Assembly: GCA_963849635.1 (NCBI GenBank)
Contig: CAWKIA010000005.1
Coordinates: forward strand, 46,709 to 110,708
Reading direction: 5' to 3'
Source of the DNA: CAVRUD01 sp963849635
GTDB taxonomy: Bacteria > Chloroflexota > Chloroflexia > Thermomicrobiales > UBA6265
Length of the DNA: 64,000 bases
Both the position numbers and the translations under genes were made by a program. The notes below the pieces were generated by a model. It searched no databases. It had not been told where the DNA came from and saw only the letters and a program-made list of their open reading frames with translations. Of this stretch, positions 45,052 through 53,995 are shown piece by piece (position 1 is the stretch's first letter; every line of letters starts with the position of its first letter).

Positions 45052-45874
45052 TCCGTCCTCGTCTGCACCTCCGTCCAGCCTGTTCGATCTGACTGGCCGG
45101 GTGGCGGTCGTTACCGGCGCCGCGGCCGGCATCGGCAAGGGAATCGCGCTGGGATTGGCGCGTCACGGGGCCGATGTGCTGGCCTGTGACGTGAATCAAG
45201 AAGGGCTTGACCTGACCGTCGCGGCGATCACCGAGATGGGTCGGACCGCCAGGGGCGTTCGCGCCGATGTCGGCGACGATGCGCAGATCATCGCCATGTT
45301 CGAGGAGTGTGACCGGGCTTTTGGTCGGGTCGACATCCTGGTCAACAATGTCGGCCACGGTTCCCGGGCGAAGCCGGAGGAGCTAGGCGCCGCCGACTGG
45401 AGCTTCGTGCTCCAGACGGGTGTGACCGCGTCGTTTCGCTGTGCGCAGGAGGCTGGCCGGCGAATGATCGCCGCTGGACGAGGCGGCAGCATTATCAATA
45501 TCTCATCGATCGCCGGGGCGTCGGCGCTGGGGCGCGGAAATCTGGTCCACAGCGCCAACAAAGGGGCGGTCAACCAACTGACAAAGGAGCTCGCGGTCGA
45601 GTGGGCCAAGTATGGCATCCGGGTCAACGCGATCCTGCCGTGCCAGGTGCTGACCGAGGGTTTTCAAGTTTGGCTCGATTCCCCGAGCTTCGATCCTGCA
45701 CTGATGGATCGCTTTATCACCGGAATTCCAATGGGACGGTTGGCGCTGGCCGAAGACATGGCCGGTCCAGCCGTCTTCCTGGCATCCGATGCGGCGGCGA
45801 TGGTCACCGGCACCCTGCTGGGGGTGGATGGTGGAAATCTCGCCCTGAACGCGGGGGGCAGCCATACCTGGTAG
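45044..45874 (+). CDS. Short-chain dehydrogenase/reductase with His in place of the catalytic Tyr
   Basis: A 276-residue Rossmann oxidoreductase. Cofactor motif VVTGAAAGIGKGIAL (TGxxxGIG); Asp in LACDVNQEG favours NAD(H); structural LVNNVGHGSR (NNxG); active-site Ser in IINISSIAGAS; then NLVHSANKGAVNQL, where the YxxxK motif reads HSANK. The Lys and Ser are kept, the Tyr is His (codon CAC instead of TAC/TAT). C-terminal VFLASDAAAMVTGTLLGVDG is normal. ATG 45044 lies inside the GntR gene. By context it acts on a sugar or sugar acid, upstream of the transporter genes. Confidence 0.87.
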   Translation: MADPSSSAPPSSLFDLTGRVAVVTGAAAGIGKGIALGLARHGADVLACDVNQEGLDLTVAAITEMGRTARGVRADVGDDAQIIAMFEECDRAFGRVDILVNNVGHGSRAKPEELGAADWSFVLQTGVTASFRCAQEAGRRMIAAGRGGSIINISSIAGASALGRGNLVHSANKGAVNQLTKELAVEWAKYGIRVNAILPCQVLTEGFQVWLDSPSFDPALMDRFITGIPMGRLALAEDMAGPAVFLASDAAAMVTGTLLGVDGGNLALNAGGSHTW

Positions 45875-45903
45875 TCGTGAGTCTTGAGACGTGAGACGTG
45901 AGT
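45874..45903. repeat. GAGACGTGAG microrepeat
   Basis: AGTCGTGAGTCTTGAGACG followed by TGAGACGTGAG, the same text as at 16693 and inside the LuxR-type gene at 24256. It follows the SDR stop directly. Confidence 0.65.
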
Positions 45904-46026
45904 AGGACGAGGCAGTGGGGAGGTAGGAGCCGTGGGGAGCGGCCGAAGGGACAAGGGCCACGCGGGCGTGGCGGGACTGAGACGTCTCCATTGATGGTGA
46001 CTGAGCGATGCGGCAAGGAGTCGAAT

Positions 46027-47366
46027 GTGTCCAGTTTCTCTAACGATCTGATCAAGCGGCCGGCAATCTCACGGCGCGATGTCCTCAAGACGGGCGGCGC
46101 GGCCGCTGCCGCAGGTGGCCTGGCGCTGGCCGGGGCGGGGAGCAAGGCAGCACGGCGTTCGCCGCGCCGGCGGTACTGCAGGGCGAGACGATCAACCTCA
46201 AGTACGGGACGTGGTTCTGGGAAGAGCCGGGCCGGGCCGAGGCCTGGCGCTACATCATCGAGAAGTTTCACGCCTCGCAGAGTGAGATCCGGATCGAGGA
46301 GTCGGGCGGGTCGTTCGATGAGTTCACCAACAACATCGTTGTCCAGCTGCAGGCGGGTGGCATCGAAGACGATCTCGTGCAGACGACGCCGGACCTGGTG
46401 CTGCGCTCCTGCGCAGCGGAGCAACTCGCTCCCCTGCAGGACGTGATCGACTCCCTCGGCATCACGACCCTCAGCCCGGCCCATGACTACATCACGCGTC
46501 GAGGGCCAGGTCTACGGCCTGGACGTGGTGACGGTCGTCTTCGGCTTGCTCTACAACACCGCGATCTTCGAAGAGGCGGGCATCACCACGCTGCCGACGA
46601 CGGTTGAGGAGTGGGTCGAGGTCAGCCACCTCTCTGACCCAGCGGCCGGACCGCTTTGGTATGTACTCGGCCCACATCACCGCCGAGCCGGAGAGCTTTT
46701 GGTTCCAACTGCAGGAGTGGGCGATGCCGTTTGATGGCGTCTGGGCTCAGGGCACGACCCCGATGGTCAACTCGGAGCCGATCATCAACGCCGTGTCGCT
46801 GTTCAAGCAGATGTACGACGGCGCATTCCCGCAGGGCAGCGACGACTCGACCGCGACCCGGCAGTGGGCTGACGGCCAGATCGCGCAGCAGTTGATCGTT
46901 TCGGCGGCGGTCAATGTCTACAAGACATCCGCCCGGAGCTCTACCCGAATATCCGCTCTTACTCGTTGCCATGGGCCGCGAAGCGCTCGATTGCCCGGAT
47001 CCACCCGATCACGGTCAACGCGGGCGGAGCGACAACGTCGACGCGGCCAAGGAGTTCGTCAAGTTCCTCTACACGCCGGAGAACTACCGCGAACTGCTGA
47101 CGAAGCAGCTCGACGTGATCCCGGCCTACGAGGTCGGCGGCCTCGACGAGTACTTCGCCGACCTGCCGTGGCTGACCGGCTACGAGGACATCTCCCCGAC
47201 GACCCCGCCCGACATCATGGGCGACTTCATCTTCAACAACCAGGAGTTTGGCCAGATCGTCATTAACAAGGTGACCGAGGTGTTGACCTCCGATCGACCG
47301 GTTGAAGAGGCGATGGCCGAGGCCCAGAGCGAACTCGAGGATCTGGGCGAGCGGTTGGGGCTCTAA
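46027..47366 (+). pseudogene. Sugar ABC transporter substrate-binding protein, frameshifted
   Basis: About 445 residues of a family-1 extracellular binding protein. A Tat leader is clear: SRRDVLKTGGAAAAAGGLAL. Mature sequence blocks are INLKYGTWFWEEPGRAEAWR, FDEFTNNIVVQLQAGG, GQVYGLDVVTVVFGLLYN, FQLQEWAMPFDGVWAQGT, INAVSLFKQMYDGAFPQGSD and FVKFLYTPENYRELLTKQLD. GTG 46027 has AAGGAG six bases upstream; an ATG at 45994 is in frame but lacks one. Five frame changes (near 46150, 46500, 46640, 46935 and 47020). The two permease genes follow, so this is the receptor of a MalE/MalFG-like importer; the sugar is unknown. Confidence 0.85.
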
Positions 47367-47386
47367 GCGAGGGCCTCACCCCCTAC

Positions 47387-47412
47387 CCCCTCTCCACTGC
47401 GGTGGAGAGGGG
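47387..47412. terminator. CCCCTCTCCAC hairpin
   Basis: Arms CCCCTCTCCAC and GTGGAGAGGGG with a TGCG loop, 20 bp after the binding-protein stop. It is almost identical to the hairpin at 12612 and could attenuate reading into the permease genes. Confidence 0.5.
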
Positions 47413-47437
47413 CGTTGGGTGGTGCCGGGACGGGATT

Positions 47438-47566
47438 GGCCCTCACCCCCGGCCCCCTCTCCCAACCGTGGGAGAGGGGGAGTGTTTGGGTGAACTTGCG
47501 CGCGAGTTTTCGTCCCCTCTCCCAGCATTGGGAGAGGGGGTGGCCCGTAGGGCCGGGGTGAGGGCC
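47438..47566. repeat. Composite inverted-repeat element with two inner hairpins
   Basis: Outer arms GGCCCTCACCCCCGGCC and GGCCGGGGTGAGGGCC enclose two hairpins (CCCCCTCTCCCA/TGGGAGAGGGGG at 47453-47480 and CCCCTCTCCCA/TGGGAGAGGGG at 47514-47539). It is a full-length relative of the element at 9721-9792. Confidence 0.75.
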
Positions 47567-47594
47567 GTTTGCGGTGGCGAGTCGCGCGGAGTCG

Positions 47595-48512
47595 ATGACG
47601 GCGACAACGGGAGTTGAGGGTATTCCGAGGCGGTGGCGACGACCGGCGCTGCTGCCGTACCTGCTTGCCTTGCCGATCATCGCCTATGAGGGGATGTTCA
47701 TCCTCTATCCCATCTATCAGGGGATCCGGTCCAGCTTCTACCGGCAAGCCGGTGGGGCGGCCGGAGCGCTGGGCGGGATGGGCGAACTACGAGCGGTTGC
47801 TCCAGGACGAATCGTTCTGGACGGGGATGCGTACGACGATCTTCTACATGGTTGCCGTGATTGTGGTGGCGATCGGGTTCGGGCTGGGATCGGCATTGGT
47901 GCTGAACCGTGCCTTCAAGGGGCGGACCCTGGCACGGGCGATGATGACGGTGCCGTGGTCCTTTCCGGATGTGCCGACGGTTTTGATCTTTCTCTGGATG
48001 CTCAACCCCTCGTTTGGCGTGATGAACATCTTTGCGAGATTGCTGCCGTGGGTGAATGAAAATCCGACCTGGCTGCTCGATCGCAATCTGGCGTTTGTCT
48101 CGGTGGTGCTGATTACGGCCTGGAAGGGTTTCCCGTTCTACAGCCTGGTGATCCTGGCGGCATTGCAGACGGTTCCGGCCGAATTGACCGAGGCGGCGCG
48201 GGTTGATGGGGCGCATCGCACCGGCAGGCGTTCTTTGCGGTGACCCTGCCGGCGATCTCGCCGACGCTGCTCCTGCTGACGGTGCTGGCGGCGATCTTCT
48301 CGTTCAAGCAGTTCACGATCATCTGGCTGCTGACGGGGGGCGGGCCGTCTGGGGCGACCGAGACGGTAGTGGTGAGGATCTACAACGAGGCGTTCCGCTT
48401 CTATGACTTCTCGTACGCGGCCGTGGTCGGGGTCGCGGGCTTCATGCTCGCGCTGACGATCTCGCTGGTCTTCCTGGCGATCCAGCGTCGCCAGGAGATG
48501 GAGGTCGGCTGA
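47595..48512 (+). pseudogene. Sugar ABC transporter permease, MalF type, frameshifted
   Basis: About 305 residues of a six-helix inner-membrane permease. Blocks: LLPYLLALPIIAYEGMFILY, GWANYERLLQDESFWTGMRT, MMTVPWSFPDVPTVLIFLWM and the ATPase-docking loop VPAELTEAARVDGA followed by FFAVTLPAISPTLLLLTV. Two frameshifts, near 47750 and 48230, the second right in the docking loop. ATG 47595. Its TGA overlaps the ATG of the MalG-type gene (TGATG). No ATPase gene is near; many sugar importers share a distant MsmK-type ATPase. Confidence 0.85.
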
Positions 48513-49409
48513 TGGCTATGGTCATGACAGGTTGCCGCCCGAGATTCCGGTGTCGGACGCGCAGCGGCGGCGAGCGAGGGCGATCAAGACCGCAAAGCGG
48601 ATTGGGTACTACCTACTGGTGGTCCTGGTCTGCGCAATCACGTTCTCGCCGATCTATTGGATGGTCGTGACGACGGTACGACCAGCCGCGGAGAACTTGC
48701 GCTACCCCCGAAGCTGTGGCCGACGCGGATTCGATCTCTCTCCCTTCCGGGCGCTCTTTCGTGAAGAGCCGATTGAGCGGTGGATCCTCAACTCGACAAT
48801 GCTCTCGCTGATGACGACGGCGCTGGTCGTCTTCCTGGCGGTGTTGGGGGCGTACACACTCTCGACCATGCGCTGGCGAGGGCGAACAGCGTTCGCGATC
48901 TTCCTCCTGATGACGCAGTTGCTGCCCGAAGCGCTGATCATCGTCCCGATCTTCAAGATCTACCGCGATCTGACAACCTGCGCGACAGCCTGCCGGGCCT
49001 CTCCCTGATCGATGCGGCCTTCGTGCTACCGATCGGGATCTGGGTCCTGAAGAATATGTTCGACACCATTCCGAAGGAAGTGATGGAAGCGGCTACGGTA
49101 GACGGGGCGGGGCCAATTCGGGTGCTGTTCCAGATCGTGCTGCCGATGACGCTGCCAGGGGTGGTGGCGGTGGCCGTGGTGGCCTTCTTCTACGCCTGGA
49201 ACGAGTTTCTGTTTGCCCAGACGATGATCGGGGATGACAGTAAGCAACCGGCTTCGGTCGGATTGGCGTCGATGATCTCGATGCTGGACACGCCGATTGA
49301 GCGCCTTCTCGCGGCAGGGGTCCTCTTTGCGATTCCGCCGGTGATCTTCTACGTCGTGATGCAGCGCTACGTCGTGGCCGGGATCACGGCGGGGGCGGTC
49401 AAGGGATAG
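48512..49409 (+). pseudogene. Sugar ABC transporter permease, MalG type, frameshifted
   Basis: About 295 residues. IGYYLLVVLVCAITFSPIYW is the first membrane helix, WILNSTMLSLMTTALVVFLA the second, FAIFLLMTQLLPEALIIVPI the third, and the docking loop is IPKEVMEAATVDGAGPIRVL followed by QIVLPMTLPGVVAVAVV. The coupled ATG 48512 is in a different frame from the body, which is reached after a shift near 48525 (TTG 48532 is the first start in the body frame). Another shift lies near 48965 and a compensated pair near 48705. It pairs with the MalF-type gene. Confidence 0.84.
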
Positions 49410-49412
49410 CGA

Positions 49413-49493
49413 CGAGTGCCGAGTGCTGAGTACCGAGAGCTGAGAGCTGAGAGCTAAGTGCTGAAGGCTGAACGCTGATGACTGAAAGCTGTG
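49413..49493. repeat. GCTGAGAGCTGAGAGCT microrepeat
   Basis: An 80-base run of degenerate 7-10-base units (GTGCTGAGTACC, GAGAGCTGAGAGCTGAGAGC, AAGTGCTGAAGGCTGAACGC, TGATGACTGAAAGCTG). It is related in style to the GAGACGTGAG tracts but distinct. It lies between the permease and dehydrogenase genes. Confidence 0.6.
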
Positions 49494-49506
49494 GGGAGGA
49501 CTGGTG

Positions 49507-50492
49507 ATGGGGGCTGGGCCGACGATTTTGATGGCGAGTACGATGGGGGAAGATCCGGCGATTGAGGCGGAGGTATTCGCGGGGCTGGACGCGAACCTCG
49601 TCTCGGTGCCGCACCTGGGGACGGCGGAGGCACTGGCGGTGGTGCCGGAGGCTGCCGCCGTGATGGTGACCACGCAGCCGGTTGGGGCCGACCTCCTCAA
49701 GCTGTTGGCCAAGTGCCAGATTGTGACCAGGGTCGGCACCGGCGTCGATGCGATCGATGCAGAGACGGCCGCCGCCCGGGGCGTCTGGGTGACGAACGTT
49801 CCGGACTACTCGATCGATGAGGTCTCCAGCCACGCCTTGGCGCTCCTGATGGCATTGCAGCGGAACCTGCGCGGCCACTTTGCGGCGGCCAGTGCGGGCG
49901 ACTGGAAGTATCAGAGCGTTTCACCGATTACCCGGCTATCGCAATTGACGCTGGGCGTGCTCGGCATTGGCCGGATTGGTAGTGCGATGGCGCGGAAGGG
50001 CGCCGGGATCGGACTCCGGGTGATCGCTCACGATCCCTATCTCCCAGACGAGCGATCCGCGCGGCCGGAGCGGAGCCGGTCGATTTCGACACGCTACTTG
50101 GTGAGAGCGACTACCTCTCCCTGCACGTGCCGCTCACGGGGCAGACCCGGGGGCTGATCGATGCGGCGGCGCTGGCGAAGATGAAACCGACCGCCTACGT
50201 GGTCAATACGGCCCGGGGCGAGGTGATTGACATACCGGCGCTGGTGGCGGCGGTGCAATCTGGGAAGCTGGCCGGAGCTGGTATCGACGTGTTGCCGACC
50301 GAGCCGCCTGATGCCGATGATCCGGTCTTGCACGAGCCGAAGATCCTGGTGACGCCGCACGTCGCCTGGGCGTCGGAGCAGGCGAAGGTCGATGTGCGGC
50401 GGCGCGGGGCGGAGGATGTGCTGCGGGTACTCCGTGGCGAGCGGCCGAAGTATCCGATCAATGAGCCGGTGGCCGTGGTGGTGGGGGATTGA
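49507..50492 (+). pseudogene. D-isomer-specific 2-hydroxyacid dehydrogenase (SerA-like), one frameshift
   Basis: About 328 residues. The substrate domain starts TILMASTMGEDPAIEAEVFA and VTRVGTGVDAIDAETAAARG. The NAD domain has LGVLGIGRIGSAMARKG (GxGxxG) and NTARGEVIDIPALVAAV with catalytic Arg, then AGAGIDVLPTEPPDADDPV with Glu and LVTPHVAWAS with His. One shift near 50070 splits it. ATG 49507 (or GTG 49504). Reaction: reversible reduction of a 2-oxo acid to a D-2-hydroxy acid; next to the 2-oxoacid dehydrogenase genes it could deliver the 2-oxo acid. It is not necessarily a serine-pathway enzyme. Confidence 0.85.
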
Positions 50493-50511
50493 TACGCGTG
50501 TCCCTGCCGCC

Positions 50512-50575
50512 CGGGGCTCACGGCCCAAGGTTGGCCCGGGCTAAACACGACAGCCTCTCCGAGGCTAATGGCGCA
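50512..50575. repeat. Degraded GGGGTTGAAACCCC-family repeat
   Basis: CCCGGGGCTCACGG and GGTTGGCCCGGGCTAAACAC followed by AGCCTCTCCGAGGCTAA keep the two-hairpin plan of the family with altered stems, upstream of the third M24 gene. Confidence 0.5.
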
Positions 50576-50601
50576 AGCGGTCGACCGACAGGACGCATTG
50601 A

Positions 50602-51795
50602 GTGGACGCAGACCCGCACGATCCTCGAAGACCACGGCATGAGTTGAGTCGGGCCATCGCTGCCTTGAAGGCGGCAGGGTGCGATGCGGCGTTGCTCTCG
50701 TCGCTCGCGAATGTGACGTACGCGAGTGGCTGGGAGGTGCCGGTGCCGTTTGGGGCATTGGCGGAGATGGCGTACGGCATTCCGCTGCTGCTCGTCACGG
50801 TGCGCGATGAATCGGCGCAGTTGATCGTGCCCAATGCGAACGAGGGCGCGGCGGGCAAGGTGGCGGCGGTCGATGAGGTGTTGCCGTTCGACACGTTCGA
50901 TAGCTTCTCGCCGACTGACTCGCGGGCATCGTGGCTGGATGCGGTGCTTGGTGCACTCCGATCCGCGGGAATAACCGGAGGGACAGGGTCGCTCGCCATT
51001 GAGCGGCGGACGCTGCCTGTTGCTGTGGCGGAGCTGCTGACGGCGGAGTTGCCAGGGTGGACGTTGGTCGATGCTGAGGCGCCGCTGGCGGCGGCACGGT
51101 CGATCAAGACCGACCGCGAGATCGGACTACTTCGGCGAACCGCGCGTCTGGCCGATATCTCGCACAACACGCTCGCGGCGCTTTGCCAGGAGGCGGGGCA
51201 GACCGAGTACGCGATGTTTGCCGAGATCTCGGCGGCGATTTTCGCCGGGGCAGGGCGCGACATTCCACTCTCTGGCGAACTCGTCACCGGGCCGAGGGTG
51301 ACGACCGTGCTCTACCCGAATGGTCCTCGGGAGAGAATGACCGAGGTGGGTGACGCGGCCCTGATGGATCTCAGCGGCCGGTTCGATGGCTACTGGTTTG
51401 ACTGCACGAATACTCACCTCATCGGCGGGGTGAAGCCGTCGGCGGAGCAGCGGCGATATGCGAAGGCGTCGCAGGATGCTTGCGAGGCGGCAATGGCGGC
51501 GCTCAAACCAGGTGCGCTCGCCTGCGATGCAGCGGCGGCAGCCGAAGCGGCGTTCGCGTCCCATGGACTGCCGATGGCGCATTATGCTGGACATCAGATT
51601 GGGGTCACGGTGAATGAGGATCCGCGGTTGGTGCCGTACGACCGCACGCCGATCGAGGCGGGGATGGTCTTTTCAGTCGAGCCAGGCGCCTACCAGGGGC
51701 CGGGTGGGACCTTCGGGGCGCGCTCGGAGAAGATGGTGTTGGTGACGGAAGGCGGGCCGGAGATCCTGTCCCGCTTCAACTGGGGGATTGAGTAG
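50602..51795 (+). CDS. M24-family peptidase/creatinase-like hydrolase (third of three)
   Basis: A 397-residue pita-bread hydrolase. N-domain: SRAIAALKAAGCDAALLSSL and NVTYASGWEVPVPFG. Catalytic domain ligands: LMDLSGRFDGYWFDCTNTHL (two Asp 11 apart), HYAGHQIGVTVNEDP (His), FSVEPGAYQGPG (Glu) and SEKMVLVTEGG (Glu). Compared with the other two it is clearly divergent. GTG 50602. The TAG stop is directly followed by the start of the E1alpha gene, so the hydrolase belongs to the 2-oxoacid dehydrogenase operon. Confidence 0.88.
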   Translation: MDADPHDPRRPRHELSRAIAALKAAGCDAALLSSLANVTYASGWEVPVPFGALAEMAYGIPLLLVTVRDESAQLIVPNANEGAAGKVAAVDEVLPFDTFDSFSPTDSRASWLDAVLGALRSAGITGGTGSLAIERRTLPVAVAELLTAELPGWTLVDAEAPLAAARSIKTDREIGLLRRTARLADISHNTLAALCQEAGQTEYAMFAEISAAIFAGAGRDIPLSGELVTGPRVTTVLYPNGPRERMTEVGDAALMDLSGRFDGYWFDCTNTHLIGGVKPSAEQRRYAKASQDACEAAMAALKPGALACDAAAAAEAAFASHGLPMAHYAGHQIGVTVNEDPRLVPYDRTPIEAGMVFSVEPGAYQGPGGTFGARSEKMVLVTEGGPEILSRFNWGIE

Positions 51796-51796
51796 G

Positions 51797-52813
51797 GTGC
51801 TGGACACGAGAGCGGAATCGGACAGCGCGGAGAGCGGCGTCGAGGGCCTCGGCCAAGATGTCATCCTGCGTCTCTACCGCGAGATGGTGAACATCCGGCG
51901 GACGGAGGAGCAGCTTGCCCGGTCGTACCAGGGTGGGCATATCCCTGGGGCGTGCCACACCTATGTCGGCCAGGAGGCTGTCGCGGTCGGGGTCTGCGCC
52001 CACCTGCGGCCGGACGACGTCGTCTTCAGTACGCACCGGGGCCATGGGCATGCCCTGGCGAAGGGCGTGCCGCCTCGGGAGATGATGGCGGAGCTCTTCG
52101 GCAAGGCAACGGGTGTCTCCCGGGGCCGAGGCGGGAGCATGCACCTGTTCGCGCCGGAAGTCGGGCTGATGGGGACGACGGGGATCGTCGGGCCCAACAT
52201 CCTGCAGGCGACCGGGGCCGGGTATTCGTTCAAGTTGCTCAAGTCGGACCGGGTCAGTGTCGCCTTCTTTGGCGATGGAGCGGTCAATAACGGCGCATTC
52301 CATGAGGGCGTCAACATGGCGGGAATCTGGGATCTGCCAGTGCTGTACGTCTGTGAGAACAACATGTACGCCACTGAGGTGCCGTTCAACTCCGCCACCC
52401 GCAACACCGAGGTCGCGGAACGGGCCCGCTCCTACGGCATCCCCGGAATCGCGGTCGATGGCAACGACGTGCTGGCTGTCCACGAGGCGGCGGCGGCGGC
52501 GGTTGCCCGGGCGCGAGCAGGGGATGGCCCGACCCTGATCGAGTGCCGCACGTACCGGACCCGGCCCCACGCCGAGGGCATGCGGGACGGTGGTTATCGC
52601 AGCACGGACGAGATCGCGGAGTGGAAGAGCCGGGATCCGATTACCGCCCTGCGGGATGGGGCGGTTGGCCGGGGAATCGCGGCGGGGGCGGACTTTGACG
52701 CGATCGATGCCGAGATCACGGCGATCGTGGCAGAGGCGCTGACCTTCGCGATGGAGAGCCCGTTCCCCGAGCCGGATACGGCGACGCTGCATATCTACAG
52801 TACGCAGGGGTGA
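51797..52813 (+). CDS. 2-oxoacid dehydrogenase (pyruvate/acetoin type) E1 component, alpha subunit
   Basis: A 338-residue thiamine-diphosphate enzyme subunit. LYREMVNIRRTEEQLARSYQ starts the fold; FSTHRGHGHALAKGVPPREM and SRGRGGSMHLF are the cofactor-phosphate contacts; the TPP motif is VAFFGDGAVNNGAFHEGVNM followed by PVLYVCENNMYATEVP; the phosphorylation-loop equivalent is YRTRPHAEGMRD. It decarboxylates a 2-oxo acid and acylates the E2 lipoyl group together with the beta subunit. GTG 51797 is preferred; TTG 51788 would overlap the M24 stop. The length and the RGHGHAL block fit acetoin-dehydrogenase-like alpha subunits as well as pyruvate ones. Confidence 0.9.
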   Translation: MLDTRAESDSAESGVEGLGQDVILRLYREMVNIRRTEEQLARSYQGGHIPGACHTYVGQEAVAVGVCAHLRPDDVVFSTHRGHGHALAKGVPPREMMAELFGKATGVSRGRGGSMHLFAPEVGLMGTTGIVGPNILQATGAGYSFKLLKSDRVSVAFFGDGAVNNGAFHEGVNMAGIWDLPVLYVCENNMYATEVPFNSATRNTEVAERARSYGIPGIAVDGNDVLAVHEAAAAAVARARAGDGPTLIECRTYRTRPHAEGMRDGGYRSTDEIAEWKSRDPITALRDGAVGRGIAAGADFDAIDAEITAIVAEALTFAMESPFPEPDTATLHIYSTQG

Positions 52814-52860
52814 TCGCGATCTGGACGCTTGGATTCGACGGCGTGATGCGGTGGTCGGTG

Positions 52861-52895
52861 GCCGGGCAGACACATTGGTCTGCCCCTACAGGCCG
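52861..52895. repeat. GTAGGGGC-family hairpin (minus orientation)
   Basis: GCCGGGCAGACACATTGGTC then TGCCCCTACAGGC. Arms GGGCAGAC and GTCTGCCC pair. It lies in the E1alpha-E1beta gap. Confidence 0.6.
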
Positions 52896-52922
52896 TAACT
52901 TCGCGGGAACAGAGGGCTATCG

Positions 52923-53906
52923 ATGCGCGAATTGACCTATACGACGGCCGCTCGGGAAGGGCTCGACGAGGAGATGGCCCGGGACCCGTCGATCTTTGTC
53001 GTTGGTGAAGGCATCGGCGAGCGGGGCGGCAACTTCAATACGACCCTGGGGTTGTACGAGAAGTATGGGCCGGAGCGGCTGCGGGATACCCCGATCGTCG
53101 AGCGCGGCTTTGTCGGGATGTGCACCGGGGCGGCGATGACCGGCACGCGGCCGGTGGTCGATTTCATGTTCTTCGATTTCATCCTGGATGCTTTCGGCGA
53201 GATGGTGAACCAGACCGCCAAGATCCAATACATGAGCTCCGGCCGGTTGAAGATGCCGATCGTGCTGCGGGGTTGCATCGGGGTCGGGGGAGCGTCCGCC
53301 ACGCACCACTCCGGCAACTACTATCCGATTTTTGCCCACCTGCCGGGCTGGCGGGTGGTCCTGCCGACGACGCCGCGAGACGCCAAGGGGCTGCTCAAGA
53401 GCGCGATCCGCTCCGACGACCCGGTGCTCTTCCTGGAGCACAAGATGCTGCTCAACGTTCGGGGCGACGTGCCGGAAGCAGATGCGGACGAGTTGATCCC
53501 GTTCGGGCAGGCGGTGGTGCGGCGTGAAGGGACAGATGTCACGGTCGTCGGATTCTCGCTGATGGTCAATAAGGCGCTGGAGGCGGCGCAGTCGCTTGAG
53601 GCCGAGGGCATCTCAGTCGAGGTGATCGATCCGCGCACGGTGGCGCCGCTGGATATCGACACGATCCTGGCGTCGGTCCACAAGACGGGGCGGTTGCTGG
53701 TGGTGGACGAGGATTTCGCGCCGGCCGGGATGGCAAGCGAGATCTCCGCGCTGGTTACCGAACACGCCTTCGATGATCTGGATGCCCCGATCCGGCGTCT
53801 GACCGGAGTGCAGACGCCGGTGCCGTACAGCCCGTCGTTGGAGTCGGCCATCGTCCCGAATCCCACCAAGATCGCGCAGGCGATCCGGGATCTCGTCGCG
53901 GAGTGA
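52923..53906 (+). CDS. 2-oxoacid dehydrogenase E1 component, beta subunit
   Basis: A 327-residue transketolase-type beta subunit. MRELTYTTAAREGLDEEMAR, then VVGEGIGERGGNFNTTLGLY and DTPIVERGFVGMCTGAAMTG (the Glu that activates the thiazolium is in this block), VVLPTTPRDAKGLLKSAIRS, DPVLFLEHKMLLN and the C-domain VEVIDPRTVAPLDIDTI, LLVVDEDFAPAGMASEISAL. Intact. It makes the E1 heterotetramer with the product of 51797. Upstream bases include a GTAGGGGC hairpin. E2 follows after 89 bp. Confidence 0.92.
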   Translation: MRELTYTTAAREGLDEEMARDPSIFVVGEGIGERGGNFNTTLGLYEKYGPERLRDTPIVERGFVGMCTGAAMTGTRPVVDFMFFDFILDAFGEMVNQTAKIQYMSSGRLKMPIVLRGCIGVGGASATHHSGNYYPIFAHLPGWRVVLPTTPRDAKGLLKSAIRSDDPVLFLEHKMLLNVRGDVPEADADELIPFGQAVVRREGTDVTVVGFSLMVNKALEAAQSLEAEGISVEVIDPRTVAPLDIDTILASVHKTGRLLVVDEDFAPAGMASEISALVTEHAFDDLDAPIRRLTGVQTPVPYSPSLESAIVPNPTKIAQAIRDLVAE

Positions 53907-53985
53907 GAGACGGCAAGTCGGCCAGACGGCAAGACGGCCAGAACGAAAAAAACTGTGCCGACTTGCCGCACTTGCCGTCTCGTTA
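53907..53985. repeat. GGCAAGACGGC microrepeat with inverted end
   Basis: GAGACGGCAAGTCGGCCAGA and CGGCAAGACGGCCAG are followed by GCCGACTTGCCGCACTTGCC and GTCTCG, which pair with the start. A shorter tract of the same text lies at 29994-30018. Confidence 0.65.
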
Positions 53986-53995
53986 GGAGTGACCG

